A program made the translations under genes and the position numbers. A DNA stretch of 64,000 nt, from positions 78,589 to 142,588 of the forward strand of contig JAUVVY010000006.1 in the NCBI GenBank assembly GCA_030604405.1. Reading direction: 5' to 3'. The notes below the pieces were generated by a model, which made no database searches, was not told where the DNA came from, and saw nothing but the letters and a program-made list of their open reading frames with translations. Of this stretch, positions 35,407 through 43,412 are shown in pieces. Within the stretch, counting starts at the first letter, position 1. Every line of letters begins with the position of its first letter. The stretch is from a bacterium. GTDB lineage: Bacteria; Armatimonadota; Zipacnadia; Zipacnadales; UBA11051.

Positions 35407-35486
35407 GAGTGTAGCTGGCTACTTGTAGTATCCCTCTGCATTGCGCTCCAGCACCGTGACTTGTGCCACGTACACAGTACAGCAGG

Positions 35487-36680
35487 CTATTCCTCGTAGG
35501 TAGCGTACTCTCTCTTGATTTCTTCGGGGAATGACCATACTTTGCGCCACTCCCCGCTCTCCACATTCACGCTCCACAGCGCCGCCCCAGCGCCGCACAG
35601 CACCGCAGTGGTCCCAGGCATCCACGTGATGGGCCTTATCACCCAGTCACCCGGGGCCTCAAGTTCCTTGACGTCTTTCTCCTCGCGGTCTATGAGGTAT
35701 AGGATACCGCGCAGGGAGCCTGGGTCGTCGCTAGCTAACCTGCAAACTAGGTATTTCATATCGCCCGACCAGAGCGTCTGAACGGGTATCCCTGGAATTT
35801 CGAAGGTTTCCGGAGAAGAACCAGATCGTGCAACAGGGCGAATAAGGAGCCGAATCTGCTCGCCATGGTATTGCTCCCACACTGCCCACCGTCCGTCAGG
35901 GGATATAACAGGCCTAGCTCTGTATTGGCTTGGGCCATCAACAGGCGTCCAGCGGCGAGTCTCGATGTCGAATAGTCTGAAGTTCCCGGCGTCACCGGGG
36001 GCAACGTACTCCCAGGCCATCAAGTATCTTCCCCCTGTCCCCTCGCAGAGGCTGTAGTCACTGCCCGGTGGGTGAAGTTCCAGCAGTGGCTTCGACGAAC
36101 TGGTAGCTATATCGTATTCGTAGACCTCTTCTACGCCGGGCCACTGCCCCCGGGTGTACAGGGCTTTTTGGCCGCTCATAGCTGTTACCAAGTCACTGCC
36201 CCTGCACGACCTGCGCACTTGACACAGTTCCGGCACCGGGTGAAGGAGCCATTCTTGGTCAGGCGTGCGTACCAGTGCATAGCTATCCCATAGGCTCAGA
36301 GGATCTTGTGTGAATTCGAGTCCGTGAATCTCGAAACGCGATCCTTTCGGGCACCATTCACCTGCCTCTCGATAAACGAGTAGCGTGGTGCCATCTCCGA
36401 TCCAGCCAGCCACGTGCCACAACCACCCTTCAGTATGGAGCGACTGCCACAATCGTTCGCCGCGGGACGCGTCTATGATCCATACCGAATATACCAAAGA
36501 ATCCGACGTCTGCTCGAACTGCTGTGTACGTAACGCCAGTAAGTTACCGTCCCGGCTAACGCTAACGCTCGCCACACAGGGGTACACCAACCAGCGACCA
36601 GACTTATCAGCCGCGGGGGCTATCTGTACGAGCATACACATTACGAGTGCCATTAGGGAGCGCCTGATCACTGGCGACAT
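35487..36680 (-). CDS. Exported beta-propeller-like protein coupled to an RHS tip
   Basis: 397 residues from ATG 36680. Residues 1-23 are a signal peptide (RRSLMALVMCMLVQIAPAAD). The rest has repeated beta segments of the WD40/TolB type: VSVSRDGNLLALRT, SPDGRWAVWEQY and ITWMPGTTAVLCGAG. Its start codon overlaps the stop of the upstream RHS reading frame by 13 nt, so the two are translationally coupled. Partner genes of RHS tips are often immunity proteins, but a secreted propeller of this size is unusual for that role. Function unknown. Confidence 0.68.
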   Translation of the reverse strand: MSPVIRRSLMALVMCMLVQIAPAADKSGRWLVYPCVASVSVSRDGNLLALRTQQFEQTSDSLVYSVWIIDASRGERLWQSLHTEGWLWHVAGWIGDGTTLLVYREAGEWCPKGSRFEIHGLEFTQDPLSLWDSYALVRTPDQEWLLHPVPELCQVRRSCRGSDLVTAMSGQKALYTRGQWPGVEEVYEYDIATSSSKPLLELHPPGSDYSLCEGTGGRYLMAWEYVAPGDAGNFRLFDIETRRWTPVDGPSQYRARPVISPDGRWAVWEQYHGEQIRLLIRPVARSGSSPETFEIPGIPVQTLWSGDMKYLVCRLASDDPGSLRGILYLIDREEKDVKELEAPGDWVIRPITWMPGTTAVLCGAGAALWSVNVESGEWRKVWSFPEEIKREYATYEE

Positions 36681-37627
36681 GCTCTGTTCCTTTCCTTATC
36701 TTTCTGGTGTCGAATCGACTCACAAATCGTCGAGCAGTCCCCGTACTTGTAACCAAGCGCCTCACAACATGGAATACACTTCTGTGTGAAGTAATGGCCA
36801 GGTCCAGGGCATCCGACGCAGTCGCCGAAATGCTTCGGATCGACACACTTGCCTCTCCTCCCATAAACGTCGTCCATTATTTTCCTTAGCTCGTCCAGTG
36901 TTTCAGCCGCCTTGCATGCGGCCTGACAAGAGAGCCGTGCGAGCGGGGTAGGGACTAACCTGCACAACTGCTTACACAGCCATGTTGGAAACAGCCCGGC
37001 AGCATCCGTATGGGTGACAGGTCTATTGCCCACGTACAGATACCGATGCAAGCTCATCGGATCCTGGGGTCCGCCAAGCAGGGGATCCATGCTGATGAAT
37101 CGGCCCACTGTGGCCATGTAGTAGCGGGCTTGCATGAAGTAGAGGGCGGCGGTGGGGTCGTGATGGACGCCGAAGGCTCCCACATACTTATAAGGATTAG
37201 TCACGTTCTGAGTACTCGACTTGATCTGGCCGAAGGCCTCGTAGCGGTAAGAGTTTTGCGTGTTCTCGCTGCTGTCAACGACCTCGGTCACGCTTCCCAG
37301 GCCATCGAAGAGGTAATAGTAGCTATTTGTGCGCTTCATCGAGATCAGGTCATACATCAGTCCCCCGCCTTCGTGCGTGTAGCTGGCGACGGTGGTATCC
37401 TGCGCAGGCCGCTCCAGCATCACCTTGTCCATATCATAGAGATACTTGATTGTACCGGAACTGTCCACCTTGCTCAGCCGCTTCCCTGCTCCGTCATAGG
37501 TGAAGGTGGTGGCGCTGCTGTCCGAGTAGGTAATCAGCGTGAGGCGGTTCTCGTGGTCGTAGGTGTTAGTGGTCGTCCCGGCGGCAACTTGCGTGGTGCT
37601 CAGGCTGCCATTGTTATCATACGTTAT
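36668..37627 (-). pseudogene. RHS core with Cys-rich C-terminal tip, 5'-truncated
   Basis: The reading frame continues YD repeats (ITYDNNGSLSTTQVA, NTYDHENRLTLITY, FTYDGAGKRLSKVD), then the RHS core YYLFDGLGSVTEVVD, YRYEAFGQIKSS and GRFISMDPLLGGPQDP ... YLYVGNRPVTHTDAAGL, then a ~100-residue tip with 13 cysteines. It has lost everything upstream: similarity begins exactly at the stop codon of the zinc-ribbon gene on the same strand. The tip has no family I recognise; the cysteines in CXXC-like spacing suggest metal binding or disulfides. Without a start and delivery domain it is probably not functional as it stands. Confidence 0.78.
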
Positions 37628-38331
37628 TCGCTGTAGTGCAGGATTCTGCGGCAGTTTTCGCATCTGACCAGCTTCTTGCCCTTCTCCAACTCCTCCAGGA
37701 GCATGACCGAAATGCTCACCCGGCAGCCGCTGCAAAGACTCCCGTTGACGGCGACCACAGCCAGCCCGCCGCTCTTCTCCCTGATATTCTCGTAGTCCGC
37801 CAGTAGCTTTTCATCCAGCTTTTCGACGATGGCCGTCCGCTGCTGCTGAGCATCCGCAATCGCGGCCTCAAGCTCTGCCGAAACGCGCTCGAAGTTCCCT
37901 ACCGTGGCATCCAGTTCCTTTGCCAGGCGCGCTACTGTCTCGCGCTGTTGTTCGACCTTCCTGCTCTCCTGCTCGGACTTGTCGTAAAGCGCCAGCAAAA
38001 CGTCCTCGAGCTTATCTTTGCGGCGCTGCAGCTCCTCGAGCTTCTTTTCGAGCGATGCCAACTCCTTGGGGTCGGAAATGGCGCCGCCGTACGCCTGCGA
38101 CCACTTTTGCGCGCGTTCCTCTTCGGTGCTCTCCAGCTCCAACTCCTTGTCCAACTGCTGCGAATTCGTCTGCTTCAGGGCCGTTTCCATCTCCGCCAAC
38201 TCAGCGCGCTGCTGCTCCAGTTCTGCGCGCTTGCCTGAGCCGTCGTCCAGCCCTGCCAGGCGCTTGCTGGCATCATCTATAGTGCTATCTATCTGCTGCA
38301 GCCCGAATAACAGGTCGAACTGCTCTTTCAT
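37624..38331 (-). CDS. C4-type zinc-ribbon coiled-coil protein
   Basis: 235 residues from ATG 38331. Residues ~1-175 are a continuous coiled coil rich in Glu, Gln, Lys and Leu. Residues ~195-235 form the zinc ribbon with CSGC and, after ~22 residues, CENC, ending RILHYSE; this layout defines the zf-RING_7/DUF164 family, found near genes for RNA processing and cell division in many bacteria. Role is not settled in the family. The first two repeats of an RHS fragment begin directly at its stop codon. It is divergent from the FmdB-type gene across the CIRCE region. Confidence 0.88.
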   Translation of the reverse strand: MKEQFDLLFGLQQIDSTIDDASKRLAGLDDGSGKRAELEQQRAELAEMETALKQTNSQQLDKELELESTEEERAQKWSQAYGGAISDPKELASLEKKLEELQRRKDKLEDVLLALYDKSEQESRKVEQQRETVARLAKELDATVGNFERVSAELEAAIADAQQQRTAIVEKLDEKLLADYENIREKSGGLAVVAVNGSLCSGCRVSISVMLLEELEKGKKLVRCENCRRILHYSE

Positions 38332-38460
38332 ACCCTCACCCCGTCCCCAAAATCGCGTACTCAGGCGCTACACCGGCCAGACGCTTGCTGGTTAGAGATA
38401 TTCGACACGTCTTATCCCATCACCTTCCCGCACTGCCGCGCAATTGGCGTCGCCTGCCAA

Positions 38461-38487
38461 TTAGCACTCTCGCGCCTAGAGTGCCAA
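38461..38487. promoter_or_regulatory. CIRCE operator (HrcA-binding)
   Basis: TTAGCACTC (38461-38469), 9-bp spacer, GAGTGCCAA (38479-38487): 17 of 18 arm positions of the canonical TTAGCACTC-N9-GAGTGCTAA element. CIRCE is the heat-shock operator of HrcA. Here it lies between the zinc-ribbon gene and the FmdB-type gene, 16 bp upstream of the -35 box of the latter; no groESL, dnaK or hrcA gene is in the window. Confidence 0.85.
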
Positions 38488-38503
38488 TTATTCATCTAAA
38501 GTC

Positions 38504-38532
38504 TTGACGTACGCCTGTCCACGCGCTAAAAT
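38504..38532 (+). promoter_or_regulatory. Sigma-70 promoter of the FmdB-type gene
   Basis: TTGACG (38504-38509), 17-bp spacer, TAAAAT (38527-38532); each box differs from consensus at one position. Transcription would start near 38539, leaving a ~50-nt leader. Confidence 0.75.
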
Positions 38533-38590
38533 GGACTGGCGTTTGGCTCCAAGACGTCAGAAACTCGAGCTATCAGGGGTTTAGATACAG

Positions 38591-38887
38591 ATGCCCATAT
38601 ACGAATTTGAGTGTAATAAATGCGGCCACCGCTTTGACGTCCGGATGTCTCTTTCAGACGAGCCGCCCGAGACTTGCCCCAGCAAGGGCTGCCGCGGCAG
38701 ACTCCACAAAGTCTTCTCACCGCCGGTCATTATCTTCAAGGGCAGCGGCTTCCACGTCAACGACTACTCCAGCACCGGCCCCAAGTCCGCAGACAAGCCG
38801 AAGGTCCCCGGCAAGTCCGAGTCGGGAGCCAAGTCTGAGTCAGCCACCAAGTCCGAGTCAAAGCCGAGCGGCGGCAGTGATACCTAG
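38591..38887 (+). CDS. FmdB-family zinc-ribbon protein
   Basis: 98 residues from ATG 38591 with AGGGG about 11 nt upstream. The N-terminal half is the FmdB zinc ribbon: MPIYEFECNKCGHRFDV with the first Cys pair, then CPSKGC. The region PPVIIFKGSGFHVNDYS is the usual family continuation. The tail is a low-complexity run of KSES-type repeats, also typical. Members are small putative regulators often found beside housekeeping genes. The CIRCE site upstream suggests heat-shock control. Confidence 0.92.
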   Translation: MPIYEFECNKCGHRFDVRMSLSDEPPETCPSKGCRGRLHKVFSPPVIIFKGSGFHVNDYSSTGPKSADKPKVPGKSESGAKSESATKSESKPSGGSDT

Positions 38888-38932
38888 CGCGAGTCATCCA
38901 CCAACGCGTGGGCACCCACGCCAGAGGCGTGG

Positions 38933-38999
38933 TTCAGCTTCCAGCCCGAGGTCGTTGCCCCTCTCCCGCTGGGAGAGAGCAATGGGGTGAGGCCCGCCA
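38933..38999. repeat. Dispersed repeat segments between convergent genes
   Basis: TTCAGCTTCCAGCCCGAGGT (38933 on) matches 15634-15658 at about 22 of 25 positions. It runs into CCCCTCTCCCGCTGGGAGAG followed by a GGGGTGAGG tail, a widespread class of short dispersed repeat that can fold as a hairpin (CTCTCCC/GGGAGAG). Confidence 0.6.
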
Positions 39000-40082
39000 T
39001 CACGGCACCAGAATGACCTTGATTGCCCCGGTTTGGTGCTTGTTCAGCGCTGTTGCAAACGCCTGCTCGGCGTGCTGCAGGCTGTAGGTATGGGTGATCA
39101 TCGGCTTGACCCGTACCTCGCCATTCACCAGCAGCCTGAGACCTACCTCGAAGTCTTTGACAAGATTGTTGCTGCAGGTCATCAGCCGCCGCTCGCCCGC
39201 CAGGCTGCTTTGGTCAAGAACCAGCCCTTCAGCCACCCCGGCCACAGCTACCAGCGCCCCGCCGCGCTCAAGCACGTACAGCGCCTGCTGCTGGACGGCC
39301 GCCTGTCCGGTCGTGTCGAAGGCCGCGATGAAGCCATCTTCCCCGCCGGCCCTTTTCAGTTCGACCACGACAGCCTCCACGTCGGCACCTGCAACATTAA
39401 GACACGGCCCCAGTCCTAGTTCTCTCGCGCATTCCAGCGGCGTGTCATAGACGTCGGTCACGACCACGCGCCTGGCTCCCTGCGCGACCGCAACCTGCGC
39501 AATACTCAAACCAATCGGCCCTGCGCCCAGGACCAGCACCGCGCTTGAGGCCACAATATCGGTCCGTGCGACCGCGTGCACAGCCACTCCCAAACCATCC
39601 AGGAAAGTAGCCTCATCCAGGCCGATCTCATCAGGCAGATCGAAGAGATGATCATCCCACACTGGGCAGTATTGTGCCATACCGCCGGGATTCTGCCCAT
39701 CCCAGCCTGCACCATGGCCCAGATGCTGCGTATTGGGACACAAGTTTGGCCGGCCCGTGCGGCAATAGCGGCACTCCCCGCAGGTTCTAAACGACAGCAC
39801 CCCGACCCTCCGCTTGATCCCCTCTGCCGCCACCGTCCCGCCGATCTCGTGGCCCAAGATCATATCCGGCGGGTTGGGATGCTCGTAGCCGAGGGTATGT
39901 TTGGCCCAGGGGTTCTCCCCCACCAGATAGCGCAGATCGCTGCCGCAGATGCCGCAAGCGCCGACTTTCAGCAGCACCTCACCCGGCCGCACCTGTGGCA
40001 CCGCCACTTGTTCCACCTTGAGATCGTTGGGTGCATGTAACACCACTGCGATCATGCTCTGCGCAGCGTCAATATCGGTCAT
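39000..40082 (-). CDS. Zinc-dependent medium-chain alcohol/polyol dehydrogenase
   Basis: 360 residues from ATG 40082 with AAGGAG about 10 nt upstream; the frame is open well beyond but into the tRNA. Catalytic zinc ligands are visible in CGICGSD and LGHEIGG, the structural zinc site in CGECRYCRTGRPNLC, and the NAD(P) loop in LGAGPIGL. The layout is that of sorbitol/threonine-dehydrogenase-like MDR enzymes, which oxidise polyols or sugar alcohols. A sugar-catabolic role is consistent with the surroundings. It lies after a strong terminator that ends the upstream tRNA transcript, so it needs its own promoter. Confidence 0.92.
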   Translation of the reverse strand: MTDIDAAQSMIAVVLHAPNDLKVEQVAVPQVRPGEVLLKVGACGICGSDLRYLVGENPWAKHTLGYEHPNPPDMILGHEIGGTVAAEGIKRRVGVLSFRTCGECRYCRTGRPNLCPNTQHLGHGAGWDGQNPGGMAQYCPVWDDHLFDLPDEIGLDEATFLDGLGVAVHAVARTDIVASSAVLVLGAGPIGLSIAQVAVAQGARRVVVTDVYDTPLECARELGLGPCLNVAGADVEAVVVELKRAGGEDGFIAAFDTTGQAAVQQQALYVLERGGALVAVAGVAEGLVLDQSSLAGERRLMTCSNNLVKDFEVGLRLLVNGEVRVKPMITHTYSLQHAEQAFATALNKHQTGAIKVILVP

Positions 40083-40202
40083 CTCACGCACTTCTCCTTG
40101 GCTGCTGAACGCAGCTTCAGCCCAGTTCGCCGTGTCTGGCTTGCGAACCTCCCGCCACTGCGTAGGCCCAGCGGTCGCTGATTTCAGGGAATATGTCCGT
40201 GG

Positions 40203-40221
40203 GGCAGGCTTCCAGCCTGCC
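40203..40221. repeat. Dispersed hairpin GGCAGGCT-TCC-AGCCTGCC
   Basis: A perfect 8-bp stem with a 3-nt loop. It belongs to the same short repeat type as 53959-53978 and 56696-56715 (arms xxCxGGCT/AGCCxGxx around GGAA or TCC). Confidence 0.6.
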
Positions 40222-40250
40222 AAATGACGAGGCAAACTGCTACGCAGGCA

Positions 40251-40282
40251 CAAAAAAGAGGATACGAGTTGCACCCGTATCC
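40251..40282 (-). terminator. Rho-independent terminator after the tRNA
   Basis: On the minus strand GGATACG, 9-nt loop, CGTATCC (40282 to 40260) is followed by TCTTTTTT. It lies 14 bp downstream of the tRNA CCA end. Confidence 0.88.
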
Positions 40283-40295
40283 CCTTGAATTCGTT

Positions 40296-40372
40296 TGGTA
40301 GCGCGGGCAGGATTCGAACCTGCGACCTCAAGGTTATGAGCCTTGCGAGCTACCTGACTGCTCCACCGCGCG
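40296..40372 (-). tRNA. Initiator tRNA-Met (CAU), unusual acceptor and anticodon stems
   Basis: 77 nt with CCA encoded. D stem GAGC/GCTC, anticodon loop CTCATAA (anticodon at 40336-40338), T arm GCAGG-TTCGAAT-CCTGC, acceptor GCGCGG/CCGCGC. Initiator identity is indicated by the unpaired 1-72 position (C1 opposite U72 instead of the usual C-A) and by the A11-U24 pair in the D stem. The three G-C pairs of bacterial initiators in the anticodon stem are reduced to AGG/CCU (A29-U41). Confidence 0.88.
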
Positions 40373-40426
40373 TCGCGGGCTATATGGTATCACAGGCCGG
40401 TGGCTTTGTAAAGGCGCGCGGCGCTG

Positions 40427-43171
40427 TTATCTGCCACTAACTCCTGGCGTCAGCAATTCCTGCAGGTATGCTGGTGGCGTCGCTCTGCGCTCGGCGAGTG
40501 GCGATACGCCGCTAGTGCCCATGATCTGAGCTGCGGCGGCCTCCGGCTCACACAGCCGCCCCACGAATACAGGATAGAGCACGCCCAGCAGCTCCGTGCC
40601 ATCCCCAAGCTCTCCCTCAAGGGTGAGATCGGCTGTCGGCTGCAGCCCCGATGGCACTTTCAATCTAATCTCGCTATCGGGCGACCACGGTGTCACCTCT
40701 TGCCACGGCGAGGGGCCGCCCGGAATGCTGAATTCGAGCACCATCGGCTCAGAAATCGCCTGGCTGTCAACCGAGAAGTTGCTCTCCAGTGGCCTGTCCG
40801 CTCCCCAGGTGCCCGGAATTGACATCCGTAGTTGGCCTGTGACTCGCCGGTTAGTGAAGTTATAGACATTCACCGTGACGCTATGGTTTGCGTCGGCCTC
40901 CAATAGGTGTGCCCTGCGAAGCTGCACGGCGGTTCCGAAATCTGCCACTATGAACACGCGCCGCACGACCGGCTCTTGCACATTCAGTATCTGCTCCGCC
41001 GCCCATATTTCGCTCTTGGCGGCCCGCAGCGCGCCTTTGCGGCCGATCTCCTCAGCACGCTTCAACTGTTGTTCCGCCCGCTCCAGCAACTGCCGCGCAA
41101 AGGCCGGCTCTGCATCCCCGTCACCGCGCGCTAGTTGACCTTTCATCAAGCTTATGCGATTCCTATACAGATCTATCTCCTTGCGCGGCACTCGATAGGT
41201 GCCCCACAGCAGACTCCGGTCATCGGCTATCGCCCCCAGCCACTCCTCTAGCCTGGCCAGTCGGTAGATGGTCGCTATCGCCCGTGGCGGAACCACGCCA
41301 TCGGCCTTGCACTTGTCGGCGGTCTGTAACATTCCGCCCTCACAGACCTTCATGGCCTCTTCCATCGCCTCCGGGCCCTCTTTCGGATGCTTGAGCAGCC
41401 GGTCTGCTGCTTCTTCTACGGCTTTGTCGAGGCGTTCCTCGAAACCGTCGCGCGTCCAGTTCTTAACATCATCCATCAGTTCGTCAGCGCCGTACCAGAT
41501 CGTATGACCGGCATCGTTTCCAAACTGCGTGTGGGCAAAGAGTTCGTAGCGTCTCTGGAGTGCTTCCTTGAGGTAGTCCGGATGAGCGCCTAGAACAATA
41601 AACGGGGAGCGCTCCGTTCTCCTCGACAGCCTATCCCGCCCTCTCGCGTTCACGGCATGCCCCATCACGTTGATACGCTGCGCCCGGCCTTGCACGCGTA
41701 TCCTCACCAGTGCCGAGCTGTCGGACCAGGCTATGACCAGCGGCTTGCCCAGCTTCAGCAGCACATGGGCCTCCACGCCTTGCCCAAGGTCCACCGGCCC
41801 GACATAGGTGGTATTCGACAGCCAGAACCGCGCTCCCGCAAAGGCCACATACAGCGGCGTCGGCACCAGCCCGCCATTTTTCTCCAAAAGCATCGCATTA
41901 TGCGCGTACCGGTCATCCGGCCGCGCTATCCATTGGTTCACGCAACTGGACCGGAAGTAGCTATCTTGGTTCCAAAACATCAACTGGGTGCGCACCCTGT
42001 ACAGATCACCGGGCTCCTGTTGGTGTTGCTCGTAATTTTTCCCGGTGGCTGCGTACTGGAGATACGTTTCGTTAAGCGAGTTCTCCCGCGGGAAGCCGTC
42101 AATCCACGGCAGTTGAAACACGCCTCGATACCACCCGGTCATCGCGGAGCGGACATCGCCGCCGGGATGGCAAGCCATCCGGTCAAAGTACAGCGGCGCT
42201 CGGTTCGCACACGTGACGCACATGCAGTACCAGTTCCCGGTGGACCCGCCGTAGAGCACCGGGCTGTCCGGAAACACCCGTTTGACCGTGCAGTAGAAAA
42301 CTCGCAACATGTCCAGATACCGGCCCCAGGTCCCTACGTAGAAACAGTGGTCAGCTTCGTTCCACAGCTCCCAGCTCTGCACCACCGGCAATTCCTGGCT
42401 GCGGTATCTAGTCCTCTCGGGCAGGATCTCTGCTGACGGCCATCTGATCGTCTCGTCACGGGTCTCTTCGACTACTCTTTGGACAAACGCCGTCCAACGC
42501 CCCAGGTCGCGCGGATGCCATACGAACGGGGCTTCGCGTATCCAGTCATCAGGACCATTCATCGGCCGCGCTGCTGTCCACGCAGGAGTGTAGCCTGCGC
42601 ACAGCATCAGTTGTATCCCATATTTCTTGCACAGCCTGATTTGCTCTTTCAAGAAAGTCAGGTCGTATTCTCCCGGCCGCCTTTCATAAACCGGCCAGGG
42701 AACATCGGCCCGGAAGCACCTGATGCCCAATTGTGCCGCGGCGGCGTACTGGCGCTCATCTATGGTAGCCGTCTGCAGGCTGAAAAGCCCGTGATCCCCG
42801 CGGCTGTCCGTGTAGCACCCGGGTATCACGCAGAACGCATCATCTACCGTCTCACCGTCAACCAGCAGGCGCAACTGATACCAGCCAAACGGAAATCGGC
42901 GGGGTATCTCAATCTGTGTCGAGCGACTCCCACCGATCGTCGCACTGCCGTTATAGCAGCGCTTTCCGAAATAGTCCTCCACCTGGAAAGTGGCCTCTTG
43001 CCTGGCGCAGTCTGCGGTTATGAACAACCTTACCTTTTCGCCCGGGTAGAAGACACGTCCCACCCGCTCAGCCGAGATCACCACTCCTGCTGACACGACA
43101 CTGCTGCAGACGACTCCCGCCGCCATACATAACAGCCCGATTGCTGATGCGCGCCGCCTTCGTGTGCGCAA
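40427..43171 (-). CDS. Large exported glycosidase-like protein (GH-A barrel, GH39/GH5-like)
   Basis: 914 residues from TTG 43171, 10 nt after AGGAGG and followed at once by a signal peptide (RTRRRRAS then AIGLLCMAAGVVCSSVVSAG); an upstream extension exists but has no signal sequence at its start. After a beta domain, residues ~130-450 read as a TIM barrel with FRADVPWPVYERRPGEYD and the acid/base motif SWELWNEADH. The expected nucleophile Glu at the end of strand 7 is not obvious: the region reads LPWIDGFPRENSLNE. A long helical segment and a C-terminal beta domain follow. It probably acts on extracellular glycans or is a non-catalytic binder. Confidence 0.65.
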   Translation of the reverse strand: MRTRRRRASAIGLLCMAAGVVCSSVVSAGVVISAERVGRVFYPGEKVRLFITADCARQEATFQVEDYFGKRCYNGSATIGGSRSTQIEIPRRFPFGWYQLRLLVDGETVDDAFCVIPGCYTDSRGDHGLFSLQTATIDERQYAAAAQLGIRCFRADVPWPVYERRPGEYDLTFLKEQIRLCKKYGIQLMLCAGYTPAWTAARPMNGPDDWIREAPFVWHPRDLGRWTAFVQRVVEETRDETIRWPSAEILPERTRYRSQELPVVQSWELWNEADHCFYVGTWGRYLDMLRVFYCTVKRVFPDSPVLYGGSTGNWYCMCVTCANRAPLYFDRMACHPGGDVRSAMTGWYRGVFQLPWIDGFPRENSLNETYLQYAATGKNYEQHQQEPGDLYRVRTQLMFWNQDSYFRSSCVNQWIARPDDRYAHNAMLLEKNGGLVPTPLYVAFAGARFWLSNTTYVGPVDLGQGVEAHVLLKLGKPLVIAWSDSSALVRIRVQGRAQRINVMGHAVNARGRDRLSRRTERSPFIVLGAHPDYLKEALQRRYELFAHTQFGNDAGHTIWYGADELMDDVKNWTRDGFEERLDKAVEEAADRLLKHPKEGPEAMEEAMKVCEGGMLQTADKCKADGVVPPRAIATIYRLARLEEWLGAIADDRSLLWGTYRVPRKEIDLYRNRISLMKGQLARGDGDAEPAFARQLLERAEQQLKRAEEIGRKGALRAAKSEIWAAEQILNVQEPVVRRVFIVADFGTAVQLRRAHLLEADANHSVTVNVYNFTNRRVTGQLRMSIPGTWGADRPLESNFSVDSQAISEPMVLEFSIPGGPSPWQEVTPWSPDSEIRLKVPSGLQPTADLTLEGELGDGTELLGVLYPVFVGRLCEPEAAAAQIMGTSGVSPLAERRATPPAYLQELLTPGVSGR

Positions 43172-43412
43172 CTGTAATTCGCCTCCTGTCGGTTTATACG
43201 ATGCACATTCCGCGTTAGGATCAAGACTTGAGATTTGCAGTGTAAACTTCGGCTTGCCGCCATGTAACTTAAGCGAAAAACTCCCCGCACTGAGACACCT
43301 TTGCGCGGATTCGCAGAGGACATTTGCGGAGGCGAGGCGAAATACACTTCTCTGCAGAAAATTTCTCATAAGTACCAATATCTCGAACCATATATCAAAC
43401 AGGTGAAAGCCA

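Noticed and set aside
38820-38880. KSES-type short repeats as a CRISPR-like or tandem DNA repeat
   Set aside because: They are codon-level repeats in the tail of the FmdB-type protein, a usual feature of that family.
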